The position numbers and the translations under genes are program-made. DNA of 64,000 nt from NCBI GenBank assembly GCA_963747985.1, contig CAVVHG010000003.1:248001-312000 (forward strand), written 5' to 3'. Source of the DNA: JACADW01 sp963747985 (GTDB lineage: Bacteria > Acidobacteriota > UBA6911). The notes under the pieces are model-generated. The model worked only from the letters and a program-made list of their open reading frames with translations, made no database searches and was not told the origin of the DNA. Shown here one piece after another: positions 7,885 to 15,822 of this stretch (positions within the stretch are counted from its first letter, which is position 1; each line of letters begins with the position of its first letter).

Positions 7885-8640
7885 TTATCTTAAGTTGAAG
7901 ATTACTGTGACGGTCGCAATGACTGGAACCGGCTCTCCGTTGAGGAGCGTCGGCGAGTACTTCCATTGCCTCACGGCTCGGATGGCTTCCTCATCCAGGA
8001 GCGGATGCCCTTTGAGGACGCGGATGTCGGAAACACTACCCTCCTCGTCAACGGTCACCTGGAGGATAACGACTCCCGATACGCGCGCTCTCTTCGCGAG
8101 TTCCGGGTAAACCGGCTCGATTCTCTTGATGAGCTTGGATTCCTGGACATTGCCACCGACGCGGATCGGCTCGCGCTTCACCGGCTTCGGGGGCGGCGGG
8201 GGTGGGGGTGGGGGAGGAACTCCGCCCAGAACGCCACCCACGACTCCGCCCGGGACACCACCGACTACTCCTCCGGCCACGCCTCCAGGTATGCCACCCA
8301 CAACACCGCTCACACCTACGACCGGGGGTTCGTCAACCGGCGGCGGAATTTCCTTGGGGATTTCCGTCGGGGCAACAAACCTGGTGGGGTCCACCGTCAC
8401 CCTCTGGGTCGGCATGGCCCTGGCTGTCGGTGGAGGCGGCGGCGGTGGAGGCGGGGGCGGCGGCGGAGGTGGCGCGATCAGGAACGTGAGGAGTTCCCCT
8501 TCCGGAAGGACGTTGAAAAACACAAGCGGCATAATCACGATGACGATGATCGCCACGAAGTGCAGTACAATCGAAATCAGGAGCGTCAGGAGACGCTTTC
8601 CCAGATCCGAGCGACTCGTTTCTTCTAAGGTCTCAAACAT
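7885..8640 (-). CDS. tonB: TonB-family energy transducer with proline- and glycine-rich linker
   Basis: TonB spans the periplasm and pulls on outer-membrane receptors using ExbBD energy. The 251 residues comprise a cytoplasmic N-terminus and one membrane anchor (LLISIVLHFVAIIVIVIMPLVF). A periplasmic linker follows, with a long proline run, a block of repeated GGV/GGVP units at about residues 110-140, and a second proline run. The C-terminal TonB domain has VYPELAKRARVSGVVILQVTVDEEGSV and ends AIRAVRQWKYSPTLLNGEPVPV. The start at 8640 is the only good Met ahead of the anchor. A promoter with TTGACA lies 72 bases upstream. The repetitive linker is low-complexity coding DNA and could vary in length. 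Confidence 0.95.
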   Translation of the reverse strand: MFETLEETSRSDLGKRLLTLLISIVLHFVAIIVIVIMPLVFFNVLPEGELLTFLIAPPPPPPPPPPPPPPPTARAMPTQRVTVDPTRFVAPTEIPKEIPPPVDEPPVVGVSGVVGGIPGGVAGGVVGGVPGGVVGGVLGGVPPPPPPPPPPKPVKREPIRVGGNVQESKLIKRIEPVYPELAKRARVSGVVILQVTVDEEGSVSDIRVLKGHPLLDEEAIRAVRQWKYSPTLLNGEPVPVIATVTVIFNLR

Positions 8641-8711
8641 TTGTTCCCCTCGTAGACTGCCCGTGGGGGCGGATTAAGTGCGGTGTCTGCGGTTTCCAAA
8701 TTGAAGGCGCG

Positions 8712-8740
8712 ATGTTAATATCGAGCCTCAAAACTGTCAA
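8712..8740 (-). promoter_or_regulatory. Candidate sigma70 promoter of the tonB-exbBD operon
   Basis: TTGACA (8735-8740) and TAACAT (8712-8717) are 17 bases apart on the minus strand. Initiation near 8705 would give a leader of about 65 bases before tonB. No Fur-box-like palindrome is obvious. Confidence 0.6.
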
Positions 8741-8834
8741 GCAGTTTTCTCCGCATGCCCGTGAATTTTATATGCTTTCGGGCGTCTATCGTGCACGCCC
8801 ATGCTCCTTCCTGCCAGAACCGATGCGGCACGGG

Positions 8835-10094
8835 CTAGGCCGACTTCCGCTTCGGCTGCTTCAGGTTGTATTTGTACCACCACTCCACGATCGGCCCGGA
8901 AATCCCGACGGTCGAATATGTGCCGATCAAAACTCCGAAAGTCATGGCGAACGCAAACCCGTTCAGGACTTCGCCTCCCAGCACGAGCAACGAGGCCGTG
9001 GCGAGAAACGTGGTCCCCGATGTCAGGATGGTTCGTGTCAGCGTCTGATTGATCGAAATGTTGATTATCTGCGGGAGGGTCTCTTTCCTCAGAATCCGAA
9101 GGTTCTCACGCACCCGGTCCCAGATCACGATCGTGTCGTTCATGGAATAACCGATGAGCGTCAGCAGCGCGGCGATGACGTTGAGCGAAATCTCCTTCTG
9201 GGTGAGCGCAAACAATCCCAACGTGATCGTTACATCGTGGAAGAGCCCTACTATGGCAGCAACGCCGTAGATCGGCTTGAACCTGAAACCGATATATACC
9301 AGCATGCCCAGGAACGAAAGCCCCACGGCCAGGGCGGCGCGACGCCGCAGGTCGGAGCCGACAACCGCACCTACGCTCTCAACACCCTTGATTGCAAACG
9401 GCCCCGCGTAGAAGTTCTTCTTCAGGATCTCCACGGCGCCCGCCGACACTCCGCCGGCTTGCTTCAGGTCATCCAGGCTCTTCACGAGACCGTCTTTGGC
9501 GTTGTTGCGGTAATCCAACACAGCACCGGCAACCTGGCGGTAGTGCGCGTCGTACTCCTGGGAAGTCTTGCTCTGGCTTCTCCAGTTGTCGGGGTCATTG
9601 TCCTGCAGGTACTTCACCACGGCATCCAGGCCGACATTGTTGAAGTCGACCAGCGGGCTGTTCACGTGCTCGCGATCGAATGCCTCCCGAAGCAGTTTCA
9701 ACACCTGCTTCTGACCGGAGTCAGCGCTTTCTCCGGAACCGAAGACCGTCTGCATGCGCACGAGCACCGTGTCTTTCGAGGGCTCATCGTACCTCTGGAT
9801 CGACGTGGTGCCGACCGCTTCGGGTCGAAGCGAAGTGCGAATCAGGTCGAGATCCGGCGTGGCATTGAACTTGAGGTAGATGATCGTCCCGCCTGTGAAG
9901 TCGATGCCGTACGCAAGTCCGCCTCTGGTGTAATACGCGACGATTCCGATCAGGAGCAGCGCCCAGCTGGTGAGGAAGAAGAACCACTTCTTGCTCAACC
10001 AGTCGATGTTCACATCCTTGAGTATTTCCACCACGAACTCCCAGAATTGGTCCTCGGGAGCTGCCGGAACCGTCGGTCCCGGGCCACATTCCAT
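8835..10094 (-). CDS. secF: Protein translocase subunit SecF with enlarged periplasmic domain
   Basis: SecF works with SecD to use the proton gradient in late steps of Sec-dependent export. The product has 419 residues against roughly 300-320 usual. The first membrane helix (FFFLTSWALLLIGIVAYY) is followed by GIDFTGGT, the standard start of the first periplasmic domain. That domain runs about 200 residues to the second helix near GAVVGSDLRRRAALAVG, roughly twice the usual size. The last five helices, with GYSMNDTIVIWDRVREN, are normal. It lies 41 bases after secD. The N-terminus is uncertain: the ATG at 10094 has a weak ribosome site, and paired GTG codons about 65 bases further in would give a more typical start. 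Confidence 0.95.
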   Translation of the reverse strand: MECGPGPTVPAAPEDQFWEFVVEILKDVNIDWLSKKWFFFLTSWALLLIGIVAYYTRGGLAYGIDFTGGTIIYLKFNATPDLDLIRTSLRPEAVGTTSIQRYDEPSKDTVLVRMQTVFGSGESADSGQKQVLKLLREAFDREHVNSPLVDFNNVGLDAVVKYLQDNDPDNWRSQSKTSQEYDAHYRQVAGAVLDYRNNAKDGLVKSLDDLKQAGGVSAGAVEILKKNFYAGPFAIKGVESVGAVVGSDLRRRAALAVGLSFLGMLVYIGFRFKPIYGVAAIVGLFHDVTITLGLFALTQKEISLNVIAALLTLIGYSMNDTIVIWDRVRENLRILRKETLPQIINISINQTLTRTILTSGTTFLATASLLVLGGEVLNGFAFAMTFGVLIGTYSTVGISGPIVEWWYKYNLKQPKRKSA

Positions 10095-10135
10095 GACCCA
10101 GAATCTTCGACCCCGTCAGGCAACCCCCGGTTCCA

Positions 10136-11746
10136 TCAAATTGACAGCTTCTCGATCCTGTGCGTACCCAGCCTGATATCAAAAAAGCGGTGCGAAACGT
10201 AAATGGCGGTGAACATGTTTGCCAGCAACCCGACGCTCAGGGTCACCGCAAACCCGCGAATTGGCCCGGTGCCGAACTGCCACAAAAATGCCGCAGATAT
10301 CAGCGTCGCCATGTGGGTATCGAAAATGGTCACAAAGACCCGCGAGAAACCTGCGTCGATCGCCGCGCGCACCGTCTTGCCGCCCCGGAGTTCTTCTCGA
10401 ATCCGCTCGAATATGAGGATGTTGGAATCGACTGCCATGCCGACTGTGAGCGCGATCCCCGCAATGCCCGGCAAGGTCAGGGTCGACCCGACGGCGCCCA
10501 TGAATCCGATCAGGATCAGCAGGTTTCCGATCAGGCACCAGATCGCATTGACACCCGACGCTTTGTAGTAGAAGACCATCAGGATTACGACGAGCACGAA
10601 TCCCGTGAGCGCCGCAATAATCCCCGAGCGGATGGAATCGTTCCCCAACGATGCACCGACGGTTCGCTCTTCCAGCACGCGCAAGGAAGCAGGGAGCGCG
10701 CCGGATCTCAGAAGCAGCGCTTGATCCTCGGCCTGCTGAACGGTAAAGCTCCCGTGGATGATGTTCTCCGCGCCCAGGCGCTCGTTGATCACGGGTGCCG
10801 AGGTAATCTGCCGGTCAAGGACGATCGCCAGGCGATCCCCGATGTGCTGCTCGCTCGCGCGCGAGATCAGGTCCGCCCCTTCGGCGTTCAGGTAGAAGCC
10901 GACCGCCGGACCACCGTTCGAGTCCGTGCTCCGCCTGGCACTCTTCAGGTGCTTGCCTGTGATCGTCGGCGTGCTGCTCACGACCATGTATTCGACCTTG
11001 CCCTGTTCCTGGCGGTCGTCGCGGTAAGGCAGAATCTCGTAGCCGTCGGGGATCTTCCCGCCATTGGCCTGAACCGCTGACTCCACGCTCGTGAATGGAC
11101 CGCCCTGCTCCCTCTTGACCAGGCGCAATTCCAGCTGAGCCGTGTTCTGGATGAGTTCCTTGACTCTCTCGGGATCGTCAATACCCGGGAGTTCTACTAT
11201 GATCTGGTCCTGGACCTCCTTGCCGCTCCCGCCGTAGATCTGCAAGGTAGGCTCGGTCACGCCAAGCGCATCTACGCGTCGTCTCACGGTCTCCAGAGCC
11301 TGCCTGACCGTCGAGTCCTGCAAGTCCCGCAGGTACGATCCAACGAAGCTGAGGGAATAACTTGTCTTCCCTTCTGCGACGCTGCTCCGGACTGTATACT
11401 TGCGGCTGAAGTTTGACGAGAGAAAGTCCCTCACATCCTTGTCGCGCGCCGAATCCACCTGCCGGACTTCGATTGTTTCCCCGTTCCCCTTCTTCGCGTC
11501 GGCGAAGCTGATGCTCTTGGTCTTCAGGTCCTGGGAGATCCGGTCGGCATCCTGCACCAGTTCCTGGTTCAGCGCATCCTCCGTGACCACCTGAAGCACG
11601 AGGTGGATGCCTCCCTTGAGATCGAGCCCCAGGTTGATCCTGGAGAAGAACGGGGCCCCCTTTTCCCGCGGGCTGATGGCGTAATAGAGGCATACCGCGA
11701 CGACGGCGGCAATCAGCAGAAGCTTCCATTTCAGGTTTCTTTGCAT
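10136..11746 (-). CDS. secD: Protein translocase subunit SecD
   Basis: SecD is the larger half of the SecDF proton-driven export motor. The 536 residues show an N-terminal helix, then GLDLKGGIHLVLQV at about residue 40. A large periplasmic region follows, with the P1 head and base (DALGVTEPTLQIYGG and IIVELPGIDDPERVKELI). After it come the SecD membrane block AGIALTVGMAVDSNILIFERIREEL and a C-terminal bundle ending in YVSHRFFDIRLG. AAGG lies ahead of the ATG at 11746. It follows yajC and precedes secF, the standard order. Confidence 0.97.
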   Translation of the reverse strand: MQRNLKWKLLLIAAVVAVCLYYAISPREKGAPFFSRINLGLDLKGGIHLVLQVVTEDALNQELVQDADRISQDLKTKSISFADAKKGNGETIEVRQVDSARDKDVRDFLSSNFSRKYTVRSSVAEGKTSYSLSFVGSYLRDLQDSTVRQALETVRRRVDALGVTEPTLQIYGGSGKEVQDQIIVELPGIDDPERVKELIQNTAQLELRLVKREQGGPFTSVESAVQANGGKIPDGYEILPYRDDRQEQGKVEYMVVSSTPTITGKHLKSARRSTDSNGGPAVGFYLNAEGADLISRASEQHIGDRLAIVLDRQITSAPVINERLGAENIIHGSFTVQQAEDQALLLRSGALPASLRVLEERTVGASLGNDSIRSGIIAALTGFVLVVILMVFYYKASGVNAIWCLIGNLLILIGFMGAVGSTLTLPGIAGIALTVGMAVDSNILIFERIREELRGGKTVRAAIDAGFSRVFVTIFDTHMATLISAAFLWQFGTGPIRGFAVTLSVGLLANMFTAIYVSHRFFDIRLGTHRIEKLSI

Positions 11747-11822
11747 GACAGTACCTTAGCTGCGAGTTCCCGTTCTCTCGATCCTTCGATGAGTCATCTT
11801 CGATTTGGAAACGCGATTAGGG

Positions 11823-12149
11823 CTAGCTACCTTGGGATTCGTCCGGAGACTGAAGTCCGGCGATGGCATTCTTGGAGATCTCGATCTTGACCTGGTCGGC
11901 GATTTTGAGGATGAGGGTCTTCTCCTTGACGCCGGCTACCACGCCGTAGATGCCGGAGTTGGTGATCACCTTGTCGCCGCTCTTGAGAACGCTGATCATC
12001 GTATCCAGCTTCTTCTGTTTCTTGCGCATGGGCATGAAAATAAGGACATAGAATATGACACCGATGATGATGATCGGCGCGAACTGCATGAGTATGTCAG
12101 GCGCCCCCGCCTGCTGCGCAAGAATCGTCTGAAGCAAAATCGTCTTCAC
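11823..12149 (-). CDS. yajC: Preprotein translocase accessory subunit YajC
   Basis: YajC is a small single-helix protein that copurifies with SecDF. The product has about 108 residues from the chosen GTG at 12149, with the membrane helix FAPIIIIGVIFYVLIFMPMRKKQKK and the conserved cytoplasmic core LKSGDKVITNSGIYGVV. Another GTG at 12185 would add 12 residues. The shorter start is preferred because GGGGCAA precedes it and the length is typical. The order tgt-yajC-secD-secF is the common bacterial one. Confidence 0.93.
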   Translation of the reverse strand: MKTILLQTILAQQAGAPDILMQFAPIIIIGVIFYVLIFMPMRKKQKKLDTMISVLKSGDKVITNSGIYGVVAGVKEKTLILKIADQVKIEISKNAIAGLQSPDESQGS

Positions 12150-12233
12150 TGGAATTGCCCCGCTACTGCCCGCCCGATCCTGCACCCGGCAAGCAACCCG
12201 GCGCCGAGGTGCACAGGGACCCGTGACCCAACA

Positions 12234-13355
12234 TCACTCGGGCCATTTCTCCATGTCTGCCAGCAACTTACCATACGAATTAGAGGCGATAGCCTCCCTT
12301 ATTTTGCGCATCATGTCAAGATAAAAGGATATGTTGTGCATCGTGTTCAGGATCGCCGAAAGGTGCTCGCCCGACATGTACAGGTGCCGCAGGTAGGCGC
12401 GCGAGTAGCGCCGGCAGGTGAGGCACGAGCAGGCCGGGTCAGGGGGCCGTTCATCATCGGCGTAGGCCGCATTCTTTATCAATATCCTGCCCTCGCTCGT
12501 GAACAGGCAGCCGTTTCGCGCATTGCGGGTGGGCAGCACGCAATCAAACATGTCCACTCCCAACGCCACGGCGCGGATGATGTCCCTCGGCGTTCCAACT
12601 CCCATGAGGTACCTTGGCCGATCCGCCGGCAGCAGAGGCATCGTGGCCTCGAGGACCTCCCACATCGCGCTCTTGGGCTCGCCTACGCTCAGGCCACCGA
12701 CCGCGAAACCATCCGGGCGGAGCGTCGCCAGCGCCGAGACCGAGCGGGCGCGCAGGTCCGGGTAGACACCCCCCTGCACGATCCCGAATAACGCATTCGA
12801 TCCTGCGTTTCCACCCCGCCAGCGGGTGACACAGCGACCGGCCCAGCGCATCGAGAGCTCCATGGACTTCTCTGCGTCGGGACGGCTGCAGGGATAGGGA
12901 GTGCAGTCGTCCAGGACCATTGCGATGTCGCTCCCGAGCACGCGCTGGATGTCAATCACCTTCTCCGGAGTGAGAAAGTGGGAACTGCCGTCGAGGTGAG
13001 ACTGAAAACTCACTCCCTCCTCCGAAATCTTCCTCAGATCGCGATGGCTGAAGACCTGGTACCCGCCGCTATCCGTCAATATCGCGCGCCGCCATGACAT
13101 GAACCGGTGCAGTCCGCCGAGCCGTTCGATCCGTTCCGGCCCGGGGCGCAGGTACAGATGGTAAGTGTTCGCCAGTATGACCCCGGCATCGAGCGCCTCC
13201 AGCCACTCGTGGGGCAGCGCTTTGACAGTGCCGGCGGTCCCCACCGGCATGAAGACCGGCGTCGGGACCTCTTCATGGCTGGTGCGCAAGGTTCCGAGAC
13301 GTGCGGACGTGGCGGCATCCAATGCCGTCACTTCGAAAGAGAAGTCAGTCGGCAT
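12234..13355 (-). CDS. tgt: tRNA-guanine transglycosylase (queuosine pathway)
   Basis: Tgt exchanges guanine 34 of GUN-anticodon tRNAs for the queuosine precursor preQ1. The 373-residue protein has the barrel landmarks in order: TPVFMPVGTAGTVKAL, LANTYHLYLRPG, the substrate-binding LTDSGGYQVFS, GIVQGGVYPDLR, GGLSVGE, YLMGVGTP, the catalytic-aspartate block MFDCVLPTRNARNG, and the zinc site CSCLTCRRYSRAYLRHL (three Cys and a His). The start at 13355 follows GGAG. An ATG 15 bases upstream is less likely. The gene heads the operon with yajC-secDF. Confidence 0.96.
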   Translation of the reverse strand: MPTDFSFEVTALDAATSARLGTLRTSHEEVPTPVFMPVGTAGTVKALPHEWLEALDAGVILANTYHLYLRPGPERIERLGGLHRFMSWRRAILTDSGGYQVFSHRDLRKISEEGVSFQSHLDGSSHFLTPEKVIDIQRVLGSDIAMVLDDCTPYPCSRPDAEKSMELSMRWAGRCVTRWRGGNAGSNALFGIVQGGVYPDLRARSVSALATLRPDGFAVGGLSVGEPKSAMWEVLEATMPLLPADRPRYLMGVGTPRDIIRAVALGVDMFDCVLPTRNARNGCLFTSEGRILIKNAAYADDERPPDPACSCLTCRRYSRAYLRHLYMSGEHLSAILNTMHNISFYLDMMRKIREAIASNSYGKLLADMEKWPE

Positions 13356-13462
13356 ATCGCTCCAGCGCAAAACATCGCACCCGCGCCTCGCCCGGTCCTG
13401 CCGCCGGCCGACACGATCCCCGCCGGCTGACGCCCCGACGCTGATCAGGTATAGTGACGCTC

Positions 13463-14608
13463 ATGCGATTCGGTATCATCGGCTCACGCCTCGCGGGCGC
13501 CTATCTCGGGCTTCTCTTGAGACAGGCCGGACACGAAGTCCTGCTATTCGACAATTCCGCCGGCCGGGAGAAACCATGCGGCGGAGGCGTCACCGCCAAA
13601 GCCCTGCGCACAATCCCCTGGCTCACCGAACGCGGCCTGCCGCACACGGTCGTGGACACTCTTCGACTGATCACGCACCGGGGCGGCAGGGCGGACATGC
13701 GGCTGATCAACCCGATTCACATTTTCTCCCGCTCTACGCTGGACGCTGCCCTGCGCGCCGACGCCATCGGCGCCGGCGCACGCTTCTTCCCCCTGAGGGC
13801 CTCGCGCTTCGTTTCGGCCAATCGGAAATGGACCATCTTCGCCGAAGGCCGCGAATTCGAGGTGGACTTCCTCGCGGGCGCCGACGGCGCCACCAGTTCG
13901 GTGCGAGCCGCCGTGGCATCGAAGTTCGCCGCTTCTGATCTCTCCCTCGCGCTGGGATACTACCTCCCCGGCATACACCATCAGAACTCCCTGATCGTGG
14001 TCTTCCAGGAGCCCGGATTCCAAGGATACCTCTGGTCGTTTCCGCGTGTCGATCATTCCTCGGTGGGAATTGTGAGATGGCTCCCCGACGCCGAGGCAGC
14101 GGATCTCCGCGATCGCGTCACGCGCCATATCGATTCGCACTACCACGACGCTTCACCCGCAAAGGCATTCTATGCCGCGACGATCCCCTCTCTGAGTGTC
14201 GGCAGCCTGCGCTCCCAGAGGGTGTGCGGACCCGGTTGGGCCCTCCTGGGAGACGCAGCCGGTTTCGCCGACGCTATCACGGGCGAGGGGATCTTCTTCG
14301 CCCTCCGCTCGGCTGAGTTGCTGGCCCGGGCCATAAAAGACGGCCGCCCTGCGGACTATGAACAAGCCTGGAGAAGGGATTTCGGTAGTCTCCTGGTACG
14401 CGCAGCGGCGTTGCGGGAACGCTTCTTCGGAGCGTGGTACCGCGGTGGCAGCGTGGTGGAACAGGCCGTCCGGCTGACCGGGCGCAGCCGGACAGTGGCT
14501 CAGCTCGCCGACGCGCTGATTTCCGGGAAAGTGAATTATGATCGGTTCCTCACCCTGCTGCTCTGGAAGAGCCCCCGGATCTTTCGCGACTTCCTGCAAG
14601 GGGGGTGA
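13463..14608 (+). CDS. FAD-dependent oxidoreductase of the geranylgeranyl reductase/PHBH-like family
   Basis: This flavoprotein has about 381 residues. The N-terminal Rossmann turn reads IIGSRLAGAYLG, so the middle glycine of GxGxxG is replaced by arginine. Downstream come EKPCGGGVTAKAL, as in geranylgeranyl reductase-like enzymes that saturate isoprenoid chains, then a second dinucleotide segment (DFLAGADGATSSVR) and the FAD-ribityl motif GWALLGDAAGFADAITGEGI. The role could be in menaquinone or lipid side-chain reduction, but the substrate cannot be read from sequence. It is divergent from tgt and convergent with the next gene, so it appears to be transcribed alone. The nine-base-longer start at 13454 is possible. 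Confidence 0.8.
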   Translation: MRFGIIGSRLAGAYLGLLLRQAGHEVLLFDNSAGREKPCGGGVTAKALRTIPWLTERGLPHTVVDTLRLITHRGGRADMRLINPIHIFSRSTLDAALRADAIGAGARFFPLRASRFVSANRKWTIFAEGREFEVDFLAGADGATSSVRAAVASKFAASDLSLALGYYLPGIHHQNSLIVVFQEPGFQGYLWSFPRVDHSSVGIVRWLPDAEAADLRDRVTRHIDSHYHDASPAKAFYAATIPSLSVGSLRSQRVCGPGWALLGDAAGFADAITGEGIFFALRSAELLARAIKDGRPADYEQAWRRDFGSLLVRAAALRERFFGAWYRGGSVVEQAVRLTGRSRTVAQLADALISGKVNYDRFLTLLLWKSPRIFRDFLQGG

Positions 14609-14611
14609 CGG

Positions 14612-15631
14612 CTAGACAGGCCTGGCTGGCATCGACAGGGACGGTATCCAGAAGAGAGACTCGCTATCTGTCAGGAAGAGATCGTCCCCGGACAACGCCA
14701 CGCCGACCAATGTGGGCCCCGCCGCGTAGTGTTCAATTTCGGCCGTTACCGGCGAGAACCTGAACAGGCCTTTTCTGCCTCTGTAAGATGAAGCGATCAG
14801 CAGGTCGCCGCCGGGCGTCACAGTCATCCCTTGAGGCCGTGCCAGGCCCCCCAAAACCGCCTCTACCGCTCCGTCGGACGAAATTCTGTAGAGCGTGTCC
14901 CTGACCGCGAGTGTCGGGCCCGTCACATAAACCGAATCATTCGAGTCAATGGCGAGATGATACGCGGAAACGCTCGGCTCGAGGCGGGCGAACTCTGCCT
15001 TCTCGCCCGAAGTCCCGATGCGGACAATCCGCCCGCTCCTGTCACCGACGTAGAGGTTCCCCCTCGAATCGAAGGCAATCCCGCAGGCAACTCCGAGGTC
15101 ATCCGCCACCACGTCAAGCTTCTCGAAGTCAGTGTAACGATAGACGACACCATCGTGCCGGCTGGATATGTAGAGCTGTCGGTCGGGACCGAAGGCCAGG
15201 CCGGTAGGGTTCATGACCTCGCAGGAGAACGCCGCCTTCTCTCCCCCGCGGGTCACACGGACCAGGGGCTCTGCGACCTGCTGTCCCCTGCTGCCGCTGA
15301 TGGTCGTGATGATGCTGCCGTCGGGGGCGACCACGGGATTCGTTACCGGATGCAGCCCTGATGCCAGCGTGAGCGCAACAGCAAATGGGAAAGCGGAGGA
15401 ACTCTCCCCATCCGCCAGAAGGCGCACGCCCGGGCCCCGTGCCTCCCGTGGGATCCTGGCAATGACGAGATCATCTGACGCCGAGATTATGCCCGCCGGA
15501 GCGTCCCCGAATATCACCTTCGAATAGAAGGGGAGGTTCGGTCTGAAGTCGCGACAACGGATCGCAACTTCACCGCCGGGTGCTCCCAGGCGGGGGGTCA
15601 CGTCGACAATCACGGGATTCTTCGATGACAT
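14612..15631 (-). CDS. IPT/TIG domain plus NHL-like beta-propeller protein
   Basis: This 339-residue protein has no confident function. The first 85 residues resemble an IPT/TIG immunoglobulin-like fold (VTPRLGAPGGEVAIRCRDF...VIFGDAPAGIISASDDLVIARIP). The rest is a run of NHL/SMP-30-like blades, for example GLAFGPDRQLYISSRHDGVVYRY, GIAFDSRGNLYVGDRSGRIVRI, HLAIDSNDSVYVTG and GMTVTPGGDLLIAS. No signal peptide is seen, so it may be cytoplasmic, which is unusual for a TIG protein. It converges on the FAD reductase with only three bases between stop codons. Confidence 0.75.
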   Translation of the reverse strand: MSSKNPVIVDVTPRLGAPGGEVAIRCRDFRPNLPFYSKVIFGDAPAGIISASDDLVIARIPREARGPGVRLLADGESSSAFPFAVALTLASGLHPVTNPVVAPDGSIITTISGSRGQQVAEPLVRVTRGGEKAAFSCEVMNPTGLAFGPDRQLYISSRHDGVVYRYTDFEKLDVVADDLGVACGIAFDSRGNLYVGDRSGRIVRIGTSGEKAEFARLEPSVSAYHLAIDSNDSVYVTGPTLAVRDTLYRISSDGAVEAVLGGLARPQGMTVTPGGDLLIASSYRGRKGLFRFSPVTAEIEHYAAGPTLVGVALSGDDLFLTDSESLFWIPSLSMPARPV

Positions 15632-15746
15632 TGGTGCGAATTATCTCATCGCCCCGGCACGGTTACAAGGAGACCGGACAGGTCTTCCTCCGTCGATCGG
15701 GGCGCCGCCGCTTCCTGCCAACGGGCCAGGGTTGCGACGGGGCGGA

Positions 15747-15775
15747 TTGACACAGGATGCACCCGAAAATATGAT
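15747..15775 (+). promoter_or_regulatory. Strong candidate sigma70 promoter of uvrA
   Basis: TTGACA (15747-15752) and TATGAT (15770-15775) are 17 bases apart. Initiation near 15782 would leave a 40-base leader holding the GGGAGG of uvrA. I see no LexA-box-like palindrome over it. Confidence 0.7.
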
Positions 15776-15822
15776 TAGTAGTTTTGCAGGAAGCGCCGGA
15801 GACCGGCAGGGAGGAACGGCAA

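Noticed and set aside
8712..10202. 496-codon plus-strand frame
   Set aside because: It is antisense to secF and shows no motif.
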